From contig JAMJFZ010002575.1 of the NCBI GenBank assembly GCA_026225945.1, positions 1,709,672-1,773,671 of the forward strand: a stretch of 64,000 nt of DNA. Reading direction: 5' to 3'. The translations under genes were made by a program, and so were the position numbers. This DNA is from Cricetomys ansorgei (Eukaryota > Chordata > Mammalia > Rodentia > Nesomyidae). Every line of letters starts with the position of its first letter. Position 1 is the first letter of the stretch. Below the pieces are notes generated by a model that saw nothing but the letters and a program-made list of their open reading frames with translations, was not told the DNA's origin and made no database searches. Shown one piece after another: positions 38,166 to 49,249 of this stretch.

Positions 38166-38329
38166 TTTTTTTAAAAAGCAAAAGTTCCAATTAGGTGTTT
38201 AAACACAAAGCATGATACAAACGTATAGTCCAGAAATAGGTACACATATTCATTAGTAATTAAGAAACTATTTTGCTCAGGTACATTATGTAACCCAAGG
38301 AAAGTTTTCCCTCAAATAGTTGTGGAATT

Positions 38330-38715
38330 ATTGTATAAGTGGCTGTCTTTTTCCCGGCAGGTCAGTATTACAGCACACACCATCTATAGTTATTGTTAAA
38401 TTTTCTCTTGCAAAAGCCTGTGTTGCATTTTTCTGTTACTATGAATGATAGCCAATATGAAGGAAGCCTCCAGCTCAGTTACAACTTGACTTCTGTGCCA
38501 TGTGTCCAAAGTGGGTTATATATTTAGCAATGAGGCTTTACTCTCTAGCTCTGGCAGGCAATCAAAAGCAGTGGTAATATCCTGTATTATTTATGAGGCC
38601 TCTGGGGGCTCTCTGGCCAATATCACATATAGAGGTGCCTCATATTTGGAACGTGGGCTCTTCTTTAAATGCTATGATTACTGTATGCAGCAAAATAGAT
38701 CTTTTTGCTTTTGTA
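38330..38715 (-). mobile_element. L1 3'-UTR remnant, antisense
   Basis: aggaagcctccagctcag, ttgacttctgtgccatgtgt, ctctagctctggcaggca and ggtaatatcctgtattat follow the order of the same family at 1640-2430 and 57670-58870. Confidence 0.6.
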
Positions 38716-39114
38716 GGTTAATTTAAAATATGAATACATTTCAACTTCATCAATTTTCTCTTGTTATGAATTAAATTTTCTTACTTCTTTCTGTAATGGT
38801 TGACATATGTTTAGAATTAAATTTCAAGTAATTTGAGATAAAATTTGCCATGTACATAAATTGAAATTACTCTTTGGAACATTGAATTAGCAAGAACATA
38901 AATGAAGGTTTAAGCTTGGTCATCATGGCTAGTAATAGAAATAAATACAAATTCTTTGCAATATTTGTCATGGCCCAAGGGACCAAATTTTCCATCTTAA
39001 GAGGTGAACATTTAATTGCAATTTGATTGTATCTATCTGGCTTCTTTTTCTGTTTTTGTGTCAATAAAGAAACAAAGTAAATATGACATGACCGAGAGTG
39101 TTTTTAAAATGCAC
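38716..39114. other. Intergenic, nothing recognised
   Basis: AT-rich sequence. Its closing part resembles the flank of the 1640-2430 remnant but is too diverged to assign. Confidence 0.4.
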
Positions 39115-40095
39115 ACTTGTTGAGAAACTTCTATCTACAATAAGTAAATAGCACTAAAAACTCAATCACAAAGAAACAAAAACTGTAAGACATAGGCAAA
39201 AATTTGAATGTCTATATCACCAAAGAAAATATACAGATGAAATACCAGCATTTGAAAAAAAAAGTAAATTTATTTGAAATTAGGAAATTGCAAAATAAAA
39301 CAATTTAACATGTTGCATCTATCAGCATGACTAAAGTTGAAAAAATAATCCTGACCCCCAAATTCCTTAGCACCAAACAGGATATAGAACAATGGGAAAT
39401 TTCATGTGCTTTTTATGAGAATTTAGAAACGACATTTTGGAAGAGAATATAGTTGATTTTTTAATTGAGAAAAATTTTTCTTCAAACATATTTTGACCAT
39501 GATTTTCCCTCCCACAATTCCTCCCAGATCCTCCCTACTTTCTTATCTACCCAACGTCATTCTCTCCTTCTCTGAAAAAAAATCCAAACTAAAATGAAAC
39601 CAAACCAAACTAAACTAAACCAAACCAAACCAAAACAAAACAAAACCCCCCAAATGTTCTCACCAACACAAATATGCAGACAGAAAGCTTGCATGGGAAT
39701 GTGGCAGCTTTCTTCGTATTTGCCAAAACCACCAACCAACCAAGTTATTCCTCAGAAGGTGAGTGGATAAACTGCAGCACATTCCATGTAAGGAAATTGG
39801 AAGACATTAGTTACTAAGCCTTGAAAAATGTAGAGGGGTCTTAAACACATTGCTAAGTGAGAAACTCAGTCTGCATAGGTTGGATTCTAGGTGAGTTCAA
39901 TGGCAATACTCTAGGGAGTAGGTAAACTCACAGTGACAATGTAAATATCAATGGTTGCTAGAGATTTGGAGGGAGCAGAGAAAAATAGGAGAAATATAGG
40001 GAAGTTCTGTCAATGAGAATGTTATAGGGGAGTTCTAAGGCAATGAGACTATTCTGAATGATTCTGTGGTGTTGTATACATGATGCCATTCATTT
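39115..40095 (+). mobile_element. Ancient L1 3' end, split by an antisense L1 fragment
   Basis: 39120-39470 and 39755-40095 look like ORF2 tail and 3' UTR of a mammalian-wide L1 (gacattagttactaagcc, cattgctaagtgagaaactc, ggttgctagagatttggagg). The middle (39480-39720) is a younger antisense L1 3'-UTR piece with (CCAAA)n at 39595-39650. Confidence 0.55.
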
Positions 40096-40689
40096 TTTTG
40101 ACTCTGGAGACTCTTGTAGCACAAAGACTGCATCTTCTTTTTGAGGTTCTCTGTTAGCCTATATTGACTGCATAAACTAATGGTCTTTAGTATGGAATTT
40201 TAATGGGTATATATAAAGCACTTTCACTGTCTTTGTCCTCCTACCACCCACTCTTGAGTCTAGCTTCTCCACAGGACAGAAAACATGGTACCTATCTAAG
40301 TCTAACATTTCACTTAACTTGATCTGTAATTCCATGCTGTTTCCTTCAATTTTCAGAATTTAGTTCTGAATAAACACTCTACCATGCATCTACAATATAT
40401 TTCCTTTATACATCCCTTCAGTTCTATGTGTAAAATTGGGCTGTTTGGATGAAACTTAGGGGACCAGTGATGTGCCTTCGAATCTATCTCTTATGAGCCT
40501 TATTTCATAGCTACACAGAGGAAAATAGAGCTATAAATAAATAAAGGTCAGTTGTGCTGTATCACTTCTTGGCAGCTTCATACTAAGAAAACTTCCAACC
40601 TGGATTTAAACTCAGAATGACTTAAAATGCCTACTTATTCTTTAATCTATCCTTTACCAAACCTCCCCCTTTGAATGTTAAAGCATTGA
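40096..40689. other. Intergenic, nothing recognised
   Basis: No gene or clear repeat before the OR-3 upstream block. Confidence 0.5.
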
Positions 40690-41598
40690 ATATTTATTAA
40701 TGAAATCTCAGAGGATTGTAGGAGATCTTTAGAAATGGTGAATGATTATATCCTTTCCTCTTGTAGAGTTGTTCTTACACTGGAGAAAATTCCCAAAGGA
40801 TCACACACAACTCTGCCCTGGGAACTAGGTACTCCTGGAGGGAAATTATAAATTAAGTAGAACTTTGAATCCCCAGAGATTCAATGTTAGGTTTATGTTA
40901 TCTATTGTAAATAGGCTCAGAAATTTCTACCATCAAAGGGTTCATGCAACCTAGGAGGCAGTCATAAAGGTGAGAAAAATTTTCTGTGCTGGTCCATTAA
41001 GTACACTGTAATTTGAATGAGATAATAATATTTGCAGCTTCACACATAGGTGTTTCTTTTCTTTCATCATGTAGGTAAGGAGAAAATATCTAGATAAATT
41101 CTCAAATGGAAGTCGTGTAATTTTTCCCAATGTCCTAGTCGTAGAAGGTCAGAGATGGATCTGTACTGATGAGTATTAATTCATTTATTGTCAGATACTC
41201 AGAGTCTTTAGGGCATTGGAAGGAAAGGGTCTTGTGCTGCAAAAACAGTGAACCATCCAGAAGAAAGGTAAGCCCAGAGTCACCCATGTTTTGATCATTT
41301 TCCTTAAAATACAAAGCTAATATAAATCATGGGATGAGAAGCATGCTACTGGATTACTTCTTTTAGCCGTAATCATAAGTGGAGGCTAACAAATGGAGGA
41401 AATGTTCAGCAACAATTCTATCATCATGAATGTGGGAATAAGAACATGTGATAGTCATGTTCTTTGGATTCCTTGCTGTGTTTTTTTTTTATGCAACCCT
41501 GAGATTGGAAACAATGAATTCTAGCACTCTCTATCTGGGGTCAAGATGCAGGGTTCCTTGCTAATGTTAGCTGGTTTTACTGATTGATGTTCCTACAG
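40690..41598 (+). promoter_or_regulatory. OR-3 upstream region with 5' noncoding exon and intron
   Basis: Collinear with OR-2 and OR-4: cacaactctgccctgggaac at 40807, ggtactcctggagggaaatt at 40829 and aagtagaactttgaatcccc near 40855. The last noncoding exon ends at 41267 with donor agaaag|gtaagc. The acceptor cctacag ends at 41598, so the intron is 331 bases. CCCTGGGAAC at 40816-40825 sits where OR-2 and OR-4 have EBF-like motifs. Confidence 0.65.
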
Positions 41599-42549
41599 AT
41601 GCCACACATGAAGCAAATGGATATAGAGAATGACTCTTCGGTGACTGAGTTCATTCTTATGGGGTTAACAGACCAGCCTAAGCTCCAGCTGCCCCTTTTT
41701 GTCCTGTTCTTCATCAACTTCACGGCCACTGTGGTGGGAAATTTGAGCTTAATGAGTCTCATCTGTCTGAATTCTCATCTTCACACACCAATGTATTTTT
41801 TCATCCTTAACTTGTCCTTCATTGACTTCTGCTATTCATTTGTTTTTACCCCCAAAATGCTGATGAGCTTTGTTTCAGAAAAGAACACCATCTCTTTCAT
41901 AGGATGTATGACTCAGCTGTTTTTCTTTTGTCTTTTTGTTAATTCAGAGTGCTATGTGCTGACAGCCATGGCCTATGATAGGTTTGTGGCCATCTGTCAG
42001 CCCTTGCTTTACACAGTAGTCATGTCTCCTGGGGTGTGTTCCCTGCTAATGCTTGCTTCACACTTGATGGGGCTTTCTACTGCTATCGTCCACACAGGGT
42101 GTATAATCAGGCTTAGGTTTTGTGATTCAAAAATCATCAATCATTACATGTGTGATACTTTCCCCCTTCTTGAGCTTGCCTGTGGTAACAGCCACACCAA
42201 TGAGCTTGTGAGTTCTGTTTCTGTGGCTGTAGTTGTTGCTGTATCTAGCCTCATTATCGTATCGTCCTATGCTTTTATTCTCATTAATGTTATTCATTTG
42301 TCATCATCTAAGGGTTGGTCCAAAGCGGTGAGCACATGTAGTTCTCACATAATAACTGTTGCCCTGTTCTACGGATTTGGTCTGCTTGCTCATATCAAGC
42401 CATCATCTGTGTCATCTGTGGTTCAGAGGAAATTTTTTTCTGTAGTTTACACTTTTGTGCTGCCTTTGCTGAACCCCCTCATTTATAGTCTCAGGAACAA
42501 GGATGTCAAACTTGCTGTGAAGAGGACACTGAAGAGAATCACAGACTAA
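41599..42549 (+). CDS. Olfactory receptor OR-3, family 8, intact, DRF variant
   Basis: Receptor of 316 residues. The start is the ATG right after the acceptor; in-frame ATG and TTG codons upstream lie in the intron. The sequon is N11-D-S, GN is at 47-48, LHTPMY at 61-66 and the TM3 disulfide Cys at 103. The end of TM3 reads [10 protein letters not shown] (124-133): the Tyr of the DRY G-protein-coupling motif is Phe. TM6 has the more usual [10 protein letters not shown] rather than the GTCGSH of its three neighbours, and TM7 is [12 protein letters not shown]. The second outer loop keeps [21 protein letters not shown]. It is the most divergent of the four intact copies, and no stop or frameshift is seen. 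Odorant-receptor identity is certain, but the ligand is unknown. Confidence 0.95.
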   Translation: MPHMKQMDIENDSSVTEFILMGLTDQPKLQLPLFVLFFINFTATVVGNLSLMSLICLNSHLHTPMYFFILNLSFIDFCYSFVFTPKMLMSFVSEKNTISFIGCMTQLFFFCLFVNSECYVLTAMAYDRFVAICQPLLYTVVMSPGVCSLLMLASHLMGLSTAIVHTGCIIRLRFCDSKIINHYMCDTFPLLELACGNSHTNELVSSVSVAVVVAVSSLIIVSSYAFILINVIHLSSSKGWSKAVSTCSSHIITVALFYGFGLLAHIKPSSVSSVVQRKFFSVVYTFVLPLLNPLIYSLRNKDVKLAVKRTLKRITD

Positions 42550-43095
42550 GTGAACTGGTTGGATTGTTGACATCATCCACATCTCCAGTTTGGCTCTTTC
42601 TTTTCACTTTTCTTCCCTACCAACTTCCTTCTATGATATATTTTCCTTCTCTTCATTTTTATTTATTTAATATTTATAAAGTTGAGCTGGGCTGTGGTAG
42701 TGCACTCCTTTAATCCCAGTACTTGGGAGGCAGAGACAGACAGATTTCTATGAGTTTTAGTCCAGTTTGGTCCATAGAGTGAGTTCCAGGACAGCAAGAA
42801 TTACAACAGAGAATCCCTGTCTTGAAAATACAAAAGAAAAAAAAATTATAGAGTAGAAAAGGAATATTTCTACTCTAGTGACTTTTCCTCTTCCATCATG
42901 TTATGTAGTTACATTTTTCCTCTCTCTGCATAGAATGGAGTTACAATTTATGTGGGCTCATTCATGGTCTGGATACCTGTCTTCCATGTGAATGTGGCTC
43001 CAACTTACTTTTGTACCTTCTATCAGATAGAGACTCTGGGATGATATTGTTTCATAATTTTTTATTATTTATATATTTAGAAAATTTAATATATG
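42550..43095 (+). other. OR-3 proximal 3' flank
   Basis: Pyrimidine-rich 3' flank with a B1 inside. ggctcattcatggtctggat near 42955 matches aaaattcatggtctgggtac near 56093 in the receptor-less unit. Confidence 0.5.
42684..42846 (+). mobile_element. B1 SINE
   Basis: gcactcctttaatcccagta, gggaggcagagacagacaga, gagttccaggacagcaagaa and an A-rich tail. Confidence 0.93.
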
Positions 43096-43096
43096 A

Positions 43097-43097
43097 G

Positions 43098-43152
<55 letters not shown>
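43097..43152. repeat. (TA)n microsatellite
   Basis: About 27 uninterrupted TA units, at the junction between the OR-3 3' flank and an antisense L1 3' end. Confidence 0.97.
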
Positions 43153-43154
<2 letters not shown>

Positions 43155-43159
43155 GTATC

Positions 43160-44440
43160 CCACTTCCCCCATTCCAACTTCTCCTGTATTCCTCTACCTC
43201 TGTTTCAGTCATGACCTCTAATTTAATTCAATATATATGCATTTATAACAATATATTTGCATATGTATATATGCAAATATACATATTTACAAATAAACAT
43301 AAAGTCTGCTTAGACTATTTAGTGTTACTTATATTTATCTTATATTTATATTCTTTTAGGACTAACTATTCAGGATAAACTATCAGAGAACTCATCCTTT
43401 GAAAGATTGATTTCTCCCTTACTCAACAGAAATTAATTGACTAGTACACTTCATCTAGAGTTGGGGCCTTCTTAGATTTCCTCTATTTACCTTGACATGT
43501 CAACTGTGATCATTGTTGTACAGATCTTGTTTAGGCAGCCATATTTTTGGTATTTAATGGATACATCTCCCTGTCATATACAGAAGACACTATCCCACAG
43601 AAGACACCCTGGTCTTCTAGCAGTTACAATCTTTCCACCCCTTGTCATTGATGCCCTCTGAGCCTAAGGTGTAGGGGCTAGTATTAGTATAGTTTTATAC
43701 ACCCCACCCCCATATATATAGTATTATAGTGTATATATATTCACTGGGGATAGGCAACCTATGAACATCTTTGATAAGGGTGAGAGCTACACTTATCTGT
43801 GGGTATGAGTATATGTATTTTGAATGCAATGAGAAATTATACTGGATTGGGAAAAATCACAGTAATAGGTTCTCCTTTAGTCCATAATAGGGTGTATAGC
43901 TCTACCAGCCATGGATATTTGGCCAGGATTAAAGTGACAGGAATGAATCCCTGCCTACTATGCAAGCCTTAAGTTCAATTATACAGCTGTTGGTTGCTCC
44001 TAAGATGGAAGTACCATAATTGTAACATTGGGAGTATCTTGCAATGCTAGTCATTGTTGTCATTCACAGGAGTTGTAGCTGGGTAGAAAGATTGTCTTTC
44101 CACTTGTCAGCTTGTATCAAACCTTGAGATTCTCTGAGAGCTAGTCCTCACAAATTCTTCGGTGCTAGGCATAGGAAGCCTCAGAGTTGTTAAAGGAAGT
44201 TAAAAAGACTACCTAATAATGTCCTCTTTTCCTGTGACCCTTGGTTGCCTCTCAGAATTTGAAGGCAAGACCCTATTGCTGAAGACATCATGCTTCTCAG
44301 ACACAAGACTTGAAAGAATTGAGCTGGAACTGATTTTGTCTTACCTTAAAATAACACTACCAACTGTTATTTTCTTGATATATATTATCTATCCATGGAA
44401 TGCCAGAGTGTTGATTGCTTTCTAAATAAATTCATCTCTC
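43160..44440 (-). mobile_element. L1 3'-UTR remnant, antisense
   Basis: ccactttccccc-type pyrimidine start, then ggataaactatcagagaact, gtcttctagcagttacaatc, cagctgttggttgctcctaa and gagagctagtcctcacaaat. Inserted into the OR-3 3' flank, since OR flank similarity resumes at about 44510. The 68-codon frame at 44219-44425 is chance. Confidence 0.7.
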
Positions 44441-45860
44441 TTTTGCTTTTCTGAAAGAATTCTGCAGATTCATTTGCTATTTCAGGGTGTTAATTATTTG
44501 TACATGCATTAAAAGAGAAAACAGATGACAAAAATTGCAGATTGTAAAGTCATCGATACTTTGAGAATCATTCAGTGTTTTGTAAAAGTATTTTTTATTT
44601 TGGATTTTTAGATAAGTGTCTTAGTGATACTATATGTTTTCTTGGAATAATGCTCAATTTTTACAGATATTTGAAGGTGGATTAGATTACCTTTCTGTGC
44701 ATGTTTTTCTTCAAACCCAACAGATATTGCTGTGAATTGACAATTTGTCCTGAATATAAATGAAATTATCATTAGTTTTTATCTGTTTATTATGTCTGTG
44801 ATTGTTTTAAAAAAGCTCTTGGCTATTGAATGGAGTATTAATGCCCAAAGTTGCTATTTCCGTTACTTCATGACAAACATTTTCTTTTGCAACAAATCGT
44901 CTAATTCCATAAACAATCCACAGCTGTAATTATATTTCATTGACCAAATGTATGATTTTCCATAGATTTAGATTTGGCAACATCAATATGTATCAACATA
45001 TGTGTAAATGTATTAAGACTATGTTCATATACATGTATTTATATCTCAAATAAGGAGCAATTAGAACCCTTTCTTTTAATGTGTAAACTTTATTTATCCC
45101 ATTTTTATCTTAGAAAAAAATATCTGAAATATCATGCAATGTGTCACATTTCAAAATATGTTATCATAATCCTCCTTTTCCTGTTCTGTGGATAAGAAAA
45201 TGATTATAAGATTTGCTTAAGGCTGTACAGCTGATGTCAAGAGAGAATATAAGTGACATGCTTCTAGGATTTCAGCTTTTGTTTAAAACATTTTGAATTC
45301 TATGAAGGAATGGAAGTACAGAAAGAGAATTGTGACAGAATAGGAAGTACTTCTCAGAGTTGTGTCATACTGAGTCCAAAAGTAGGCATTCGATGGGCAT
45401 AGTAGCACCAGCAAAGATATCTCAAGAACAGAAATTATCTACAAGGCTATGATGCCAGGTAGAAAATGCTCATATCTCCATGTCAGAGTGGTTTTAAAAT
45501 GAAGCAAGCAGGCTGAGCTGCACAGTTACATTTTACTGGTCTTTTTAGATTAATGGTGGTTTTTCTGGCATGATGAAGCTGAGGAGTTTTGCTAAAGATT
45601 TTGTTCTGAAGCATGCTGCTCTTTCTTTAATAAATACATACTGTAAGAAACCCATTAGAAATGATGACTTCATTTATACATAAAAGTGATTAATACAGAT
45701 AAAATTATCAAAATCTGTATTCTTCATTTCTTTTGCTTATCTCATGTGGAAGATATTGCTTCACGTCCATTTCTGTCTTTGTTTCCTTGTTTTAGAGAAG
45801 TTCAAACATGAGTACTATATTTATCCCATTTCACCCATCCATCTGTTGCCTTCAGCTTGT
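44441..45860 (+). other. OR-3 distal 3' flank
   Basis: aacagatgacaaaaattgc at about 44520 matches OR-2 at 31968, and gatgaagctgaggagttttg near 45572 matches OR-2 at 33147. These confirm it is the continuation of the OR unit beyond the L1. No gene seen. Confidence 0.6.
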
Positions 45861-46130
45861 GTCTTCTATATATGACAGGGAAACTGCACCATGAAATATC
45901 ACCAACATGTTTGCATAAACCAAACCTGAAAAAGGACATCACCAACTGATATGCCAATGTGGGTGGGACACAACTCATGAGACCCCACCCCTAGATGAAG
46001 AATTGCAGGCAATTAATGGCTGCTGATAGGAGAATCAGTCTTCCCCAGGGACAAACTCCCTGAAAGATTTTTCTGTTTGTGCTCTTACACATCCTTTGTT
46101 TATTTTAATCATGTTTGCATTTTTACTAAT
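45861..46130 (+). mobile_element. L1 3'-UTR fragment
   Basis: ccctagatgaagaattgcag, then gagaatcagtcttccccagg, typical of rodent L1 3' ends. Confidence 0.5.
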
Positions 46131-46259
46131 AAAATTTGTTCTGTCTACAACTTCATATATGTTTATCATACATTCTGATTACCTCAAACTCCCGTCTTTT
46201 TAAAAAATCAGTCTCACATTTGTTATTCTAGCTATCTCTTCTCCCTACAAGTCCCTTTC

Positions 46260-47200
46260 CCTCATTCTTGATCTTTTATTTTAATTTTGGGGCTGACTGA
46301 ATTTAACCAGGACTTTCTAAGGTTTCCTGTATTAAGAATTATCTGATGGAGCTTGGTGGGCTCACCCATGGGTATTCAAATGAAGACAATGACTTCTCCT
46401 CCCTTACAATCCTTCAGTTTTCAATAGTTATGCAGGAAGGGGTGGGGCCTAGGAGACCTTCCCCATCCAGTGTCTGAGTGTCATCAGGACAGTCTTGTGC
46501 AGGATTAGAAAATAGCACCTTCAGACTTTCTCCATATATTGTGGTCCTTATGTTCTCTTTATTATGTTCTCTGAGACTTCAAGGGGAGGATAGTATAAAT
46601 GTCTGATTTAGAGATAAGCACTCAACTGTCACTGACTTTTCAGTACCTTGAGTAAACTTCTGTCTCTGCATTGACTACCATTCATTGCAGGGGAAGTTTC
46701 TCTGATTAAGGCTGAGAGTAGCATTTTCCTAAGGCTATAAACAAATATTCAGACACTGTGCCAGTTTATCTAAACAAGTGTAGTAAAATCCTCTACGGAT
46801 CCTCAACTATGGATTCTTGATTTGAGATATAAGGCTAGACATACGGTCTCTCCTGTGGAGCACCCTGGAAACCAACAAGAGAATCATTGTGCATCCCTAT
46901 AATGGTCCTGTTAGCATTGCACTAGTGAGCATATCTTGTCTTGCAGATTTGTATTGTAATTTCTAGATTTCACAGCTGGGTAAGACTGGTCAGCAGCCTG
47001 TATAGAATCATTCATCACCATGGTATGTAGGGTACTTCTTGTTCAGATCAAGTTGATTCCTCTATATCTTGCAACTTATCAGTTGATAAGGAGGTGTTGT
47101 ACACTTGACACTGAGACTTTTGTTTAAAAACTCATAGCTTGGGGAGCAGCATTATCTAGCCGTGTTGAATATCTCACTTCAAACTTCTTTTTTTAATTGA
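46260..47200 (-). mobile_element. L1 3'-UTR remnant, antisense
   Basis: ggggtggggcctaggagacc, gagataagcactcaactgtc, aaacttctgtctctgcattg, cctctacggatcctcaacta and cacagctgggtaagactggt. Same broad family as 43160-44440 but a different subfamily. Confidence 0.65.
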
Positions 47201-47799
47201 CTTACAAAATAATAGGTTTTCATACAGCTTTTCCATGAATTCTTCATTGCCTTTGTTCCTCTTCTCACTCTTTTGTCTGGCCCATCTTCTGACCTTCATT
47301 CCTACTTAAACCTCTTCACTCCCAGTACTCTACCTCTTTACTTTCCTTCCACCTGTGTTCTACTATAGCATTTCCCCTAAAACATCCTTCCCACAATGAC
47401 CCTCTTTTAGTTTCCGGTCTTCTATAGTCTCTGAGTTAAATGCACAAATATAAAGATTCAGAAATAGATGTCCTAGCTTTGAATACATAATACAAATTTA
47501 TTGTTTATCCATAATCATTGTGTATTTACACACATAAGAGAGAACATGCTGTCCTTTTCTTTTTGGACCTTATTATCCCACTCAACATAACTTTTCCAGT
47601 TTTTCTATATACTTGAAATTTTATTTTCCTTTTGTCTTAGCATATATGCATTTTAGTTTTTATGTGTATGTGCATATAAATATTTAGTTAGTCACACACA
47701 CATGAAGGTATATGTATGTGGAAGCCAGGGTTTGACAACATTAGAACATTAGATAACTTCTTTTATTGCTATATCTATATCCATATCTTCTCTATCTCA
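47201..47799. other. Intergenic, LINE-like pyrimidine-rich sequence
   Basis: 47200-47640 has the texture of an antisense L1 3' region. No gene. Confidence 0.4.
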
Positions 47800-47802
<3 letters not shown>

Positions 47803-47854
<52 letters not shown>

Positions 47855-47870
47855 CTCTGTGTGTGTGTGA

Positions 47871-47905
<35 letters not shown>
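47803..47905. repeat. Compound (TCTA)n / (TG)n / (TA)n microsatellite
   Basis: TCTA units at 47803-47850, a short TG run and TA units at 47874-47904. The frame through it encodes Ser-Ile-Tyr-Leu repeats. Confidence 0.97.
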
Positions 47906-47906
<1 letters not shown>

Positions 47907-47939
47907 TCTGTAAGGACAACAATTTTTCAGACAGGCTCT

Positions 47940-48260
47940 CTCAACTGAAGCTGAAACTCACCTTTTCAATGACAAAATACTAACAAGAAGGAATCTGATA
48001 GAGGGATAGTTTATTTCTGCTTACAGTCCAAAGGGATTTAGTCCACTATGTTGGAGAAGTCATAATGGCAGAAGTGAAGGTGGCTTGTCATAGTACATCT
48101 GCATTCAGGAAGCTGAGTCAGCTATCAAATTTTAAGGCTTATTCACAGGGACTTAGTTCTTCAGACTGTACCTCCTAAAGCTTCTACAAACTTCCAAAAC
48201 AACACTGCCAGTTATGGTGACCAAATGCTGAAACACATGAGTCTGTCATTGATAATCATA
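47940..48260. mobile_element. Rodent interspersed repeat (family not assigned)
   Basis: ggatagtttatttctgctta, aaagggatttagtccactat, agaagtcataatggcagaag and aacacatgagtctgtc are typical blocks of a common murid repeat. It is gapped. Confidence 0.5.
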
Positions 48261-48833
48261 TACAAGCACAAAAGTCATGTTGTCCTGATTTTTTTAGTTA
48301 GTTATCCAATGTTAGTGCACTGGATTCTTTTCCATCTGGTATTATATCATTTGTTTGATTTATTAAACATCTGTATTCTTTCATGAAGTATTTAATGTTC
48401 AAATGAGACTGGTTGTGTCAAAGTTTTTGTGTTATTCCTTCCCAGAGTACTGGGATTATGGCTTAGTAGCTAATCTTTTAGCCCAGTTGGGTACCAGTTG
48501 TGATCTCTAGCACATCTCAGAGAATAGAATGTTAATTTTAGAAACAGCAATAACTGATGGATAAATCCACAAAAATGTGCAATATCAATTAAAATAATTA
48601 TGTATTAACATTATTAACTTCTGTGGAATAGAGAGATTATGGTATATACTAGGATATTGGTTAGTAATGGTTGAAAAAATGAGGCAGTATAAGACAAGGA
48701 ATTGTTAGAAGAGCAACAGAGTAATATAGAGGAAGGAAGGTTAATACAGGTGGGAGTTGGTTGTCATTGAAGTAAATGGAGTCTAAAGATTAGTAAATCT
48801 ACAAAAAATTAAAAGTAGTTAGTAAGTCAGGGT
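48261..48833. other. Intergenic, nothing recognised
   Basis: No gene or confident repeat. Confidence 0.5.
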
Positions 48834-48960
48834 CGAGGATATAGTGCAGAGGGTAAGAGCACTTGCTACACATGAGTGAGATCCAAAGATTTAATCCCAG
48901 TACCCATATAAAAAGTGTGTGCAATATTCATATCAAATAAATAAGACAAATAGCTTATGT
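48834..48960 (+). mobile_element. ID-like SINE
   Basis: tRNA-like head: gaggatatagtgcagagggtaa, cacttgctacacatgagtg, ttaatcccagtaccc. Then an A-rich tail. Confidence 0.6.
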
Positions 48961-49249
48961 CATAATATCATTTAAACCAAATATCAAATATTATGTATTA
49001 ATAATTAATTAAGTTTCAGTATAAACTTTATCATCTCAACATCGATAGATAGTACAGGAACCATGAGAAATGTCTATACACAAAAGCTTAATCCTTCGAT
49101 TTATTTTTAATCTTTAATATTTTAAATTGACATTTTAAGTTTATTCAGGAAAAATAGCTTTGTAAATTTTCTTAGAATTTAATTTTTTGTATTAAGTATT
49201 TACCATGTTTTAGTATCTAATTTTTTGAGTCCCAGTAGTACCAATAGAC

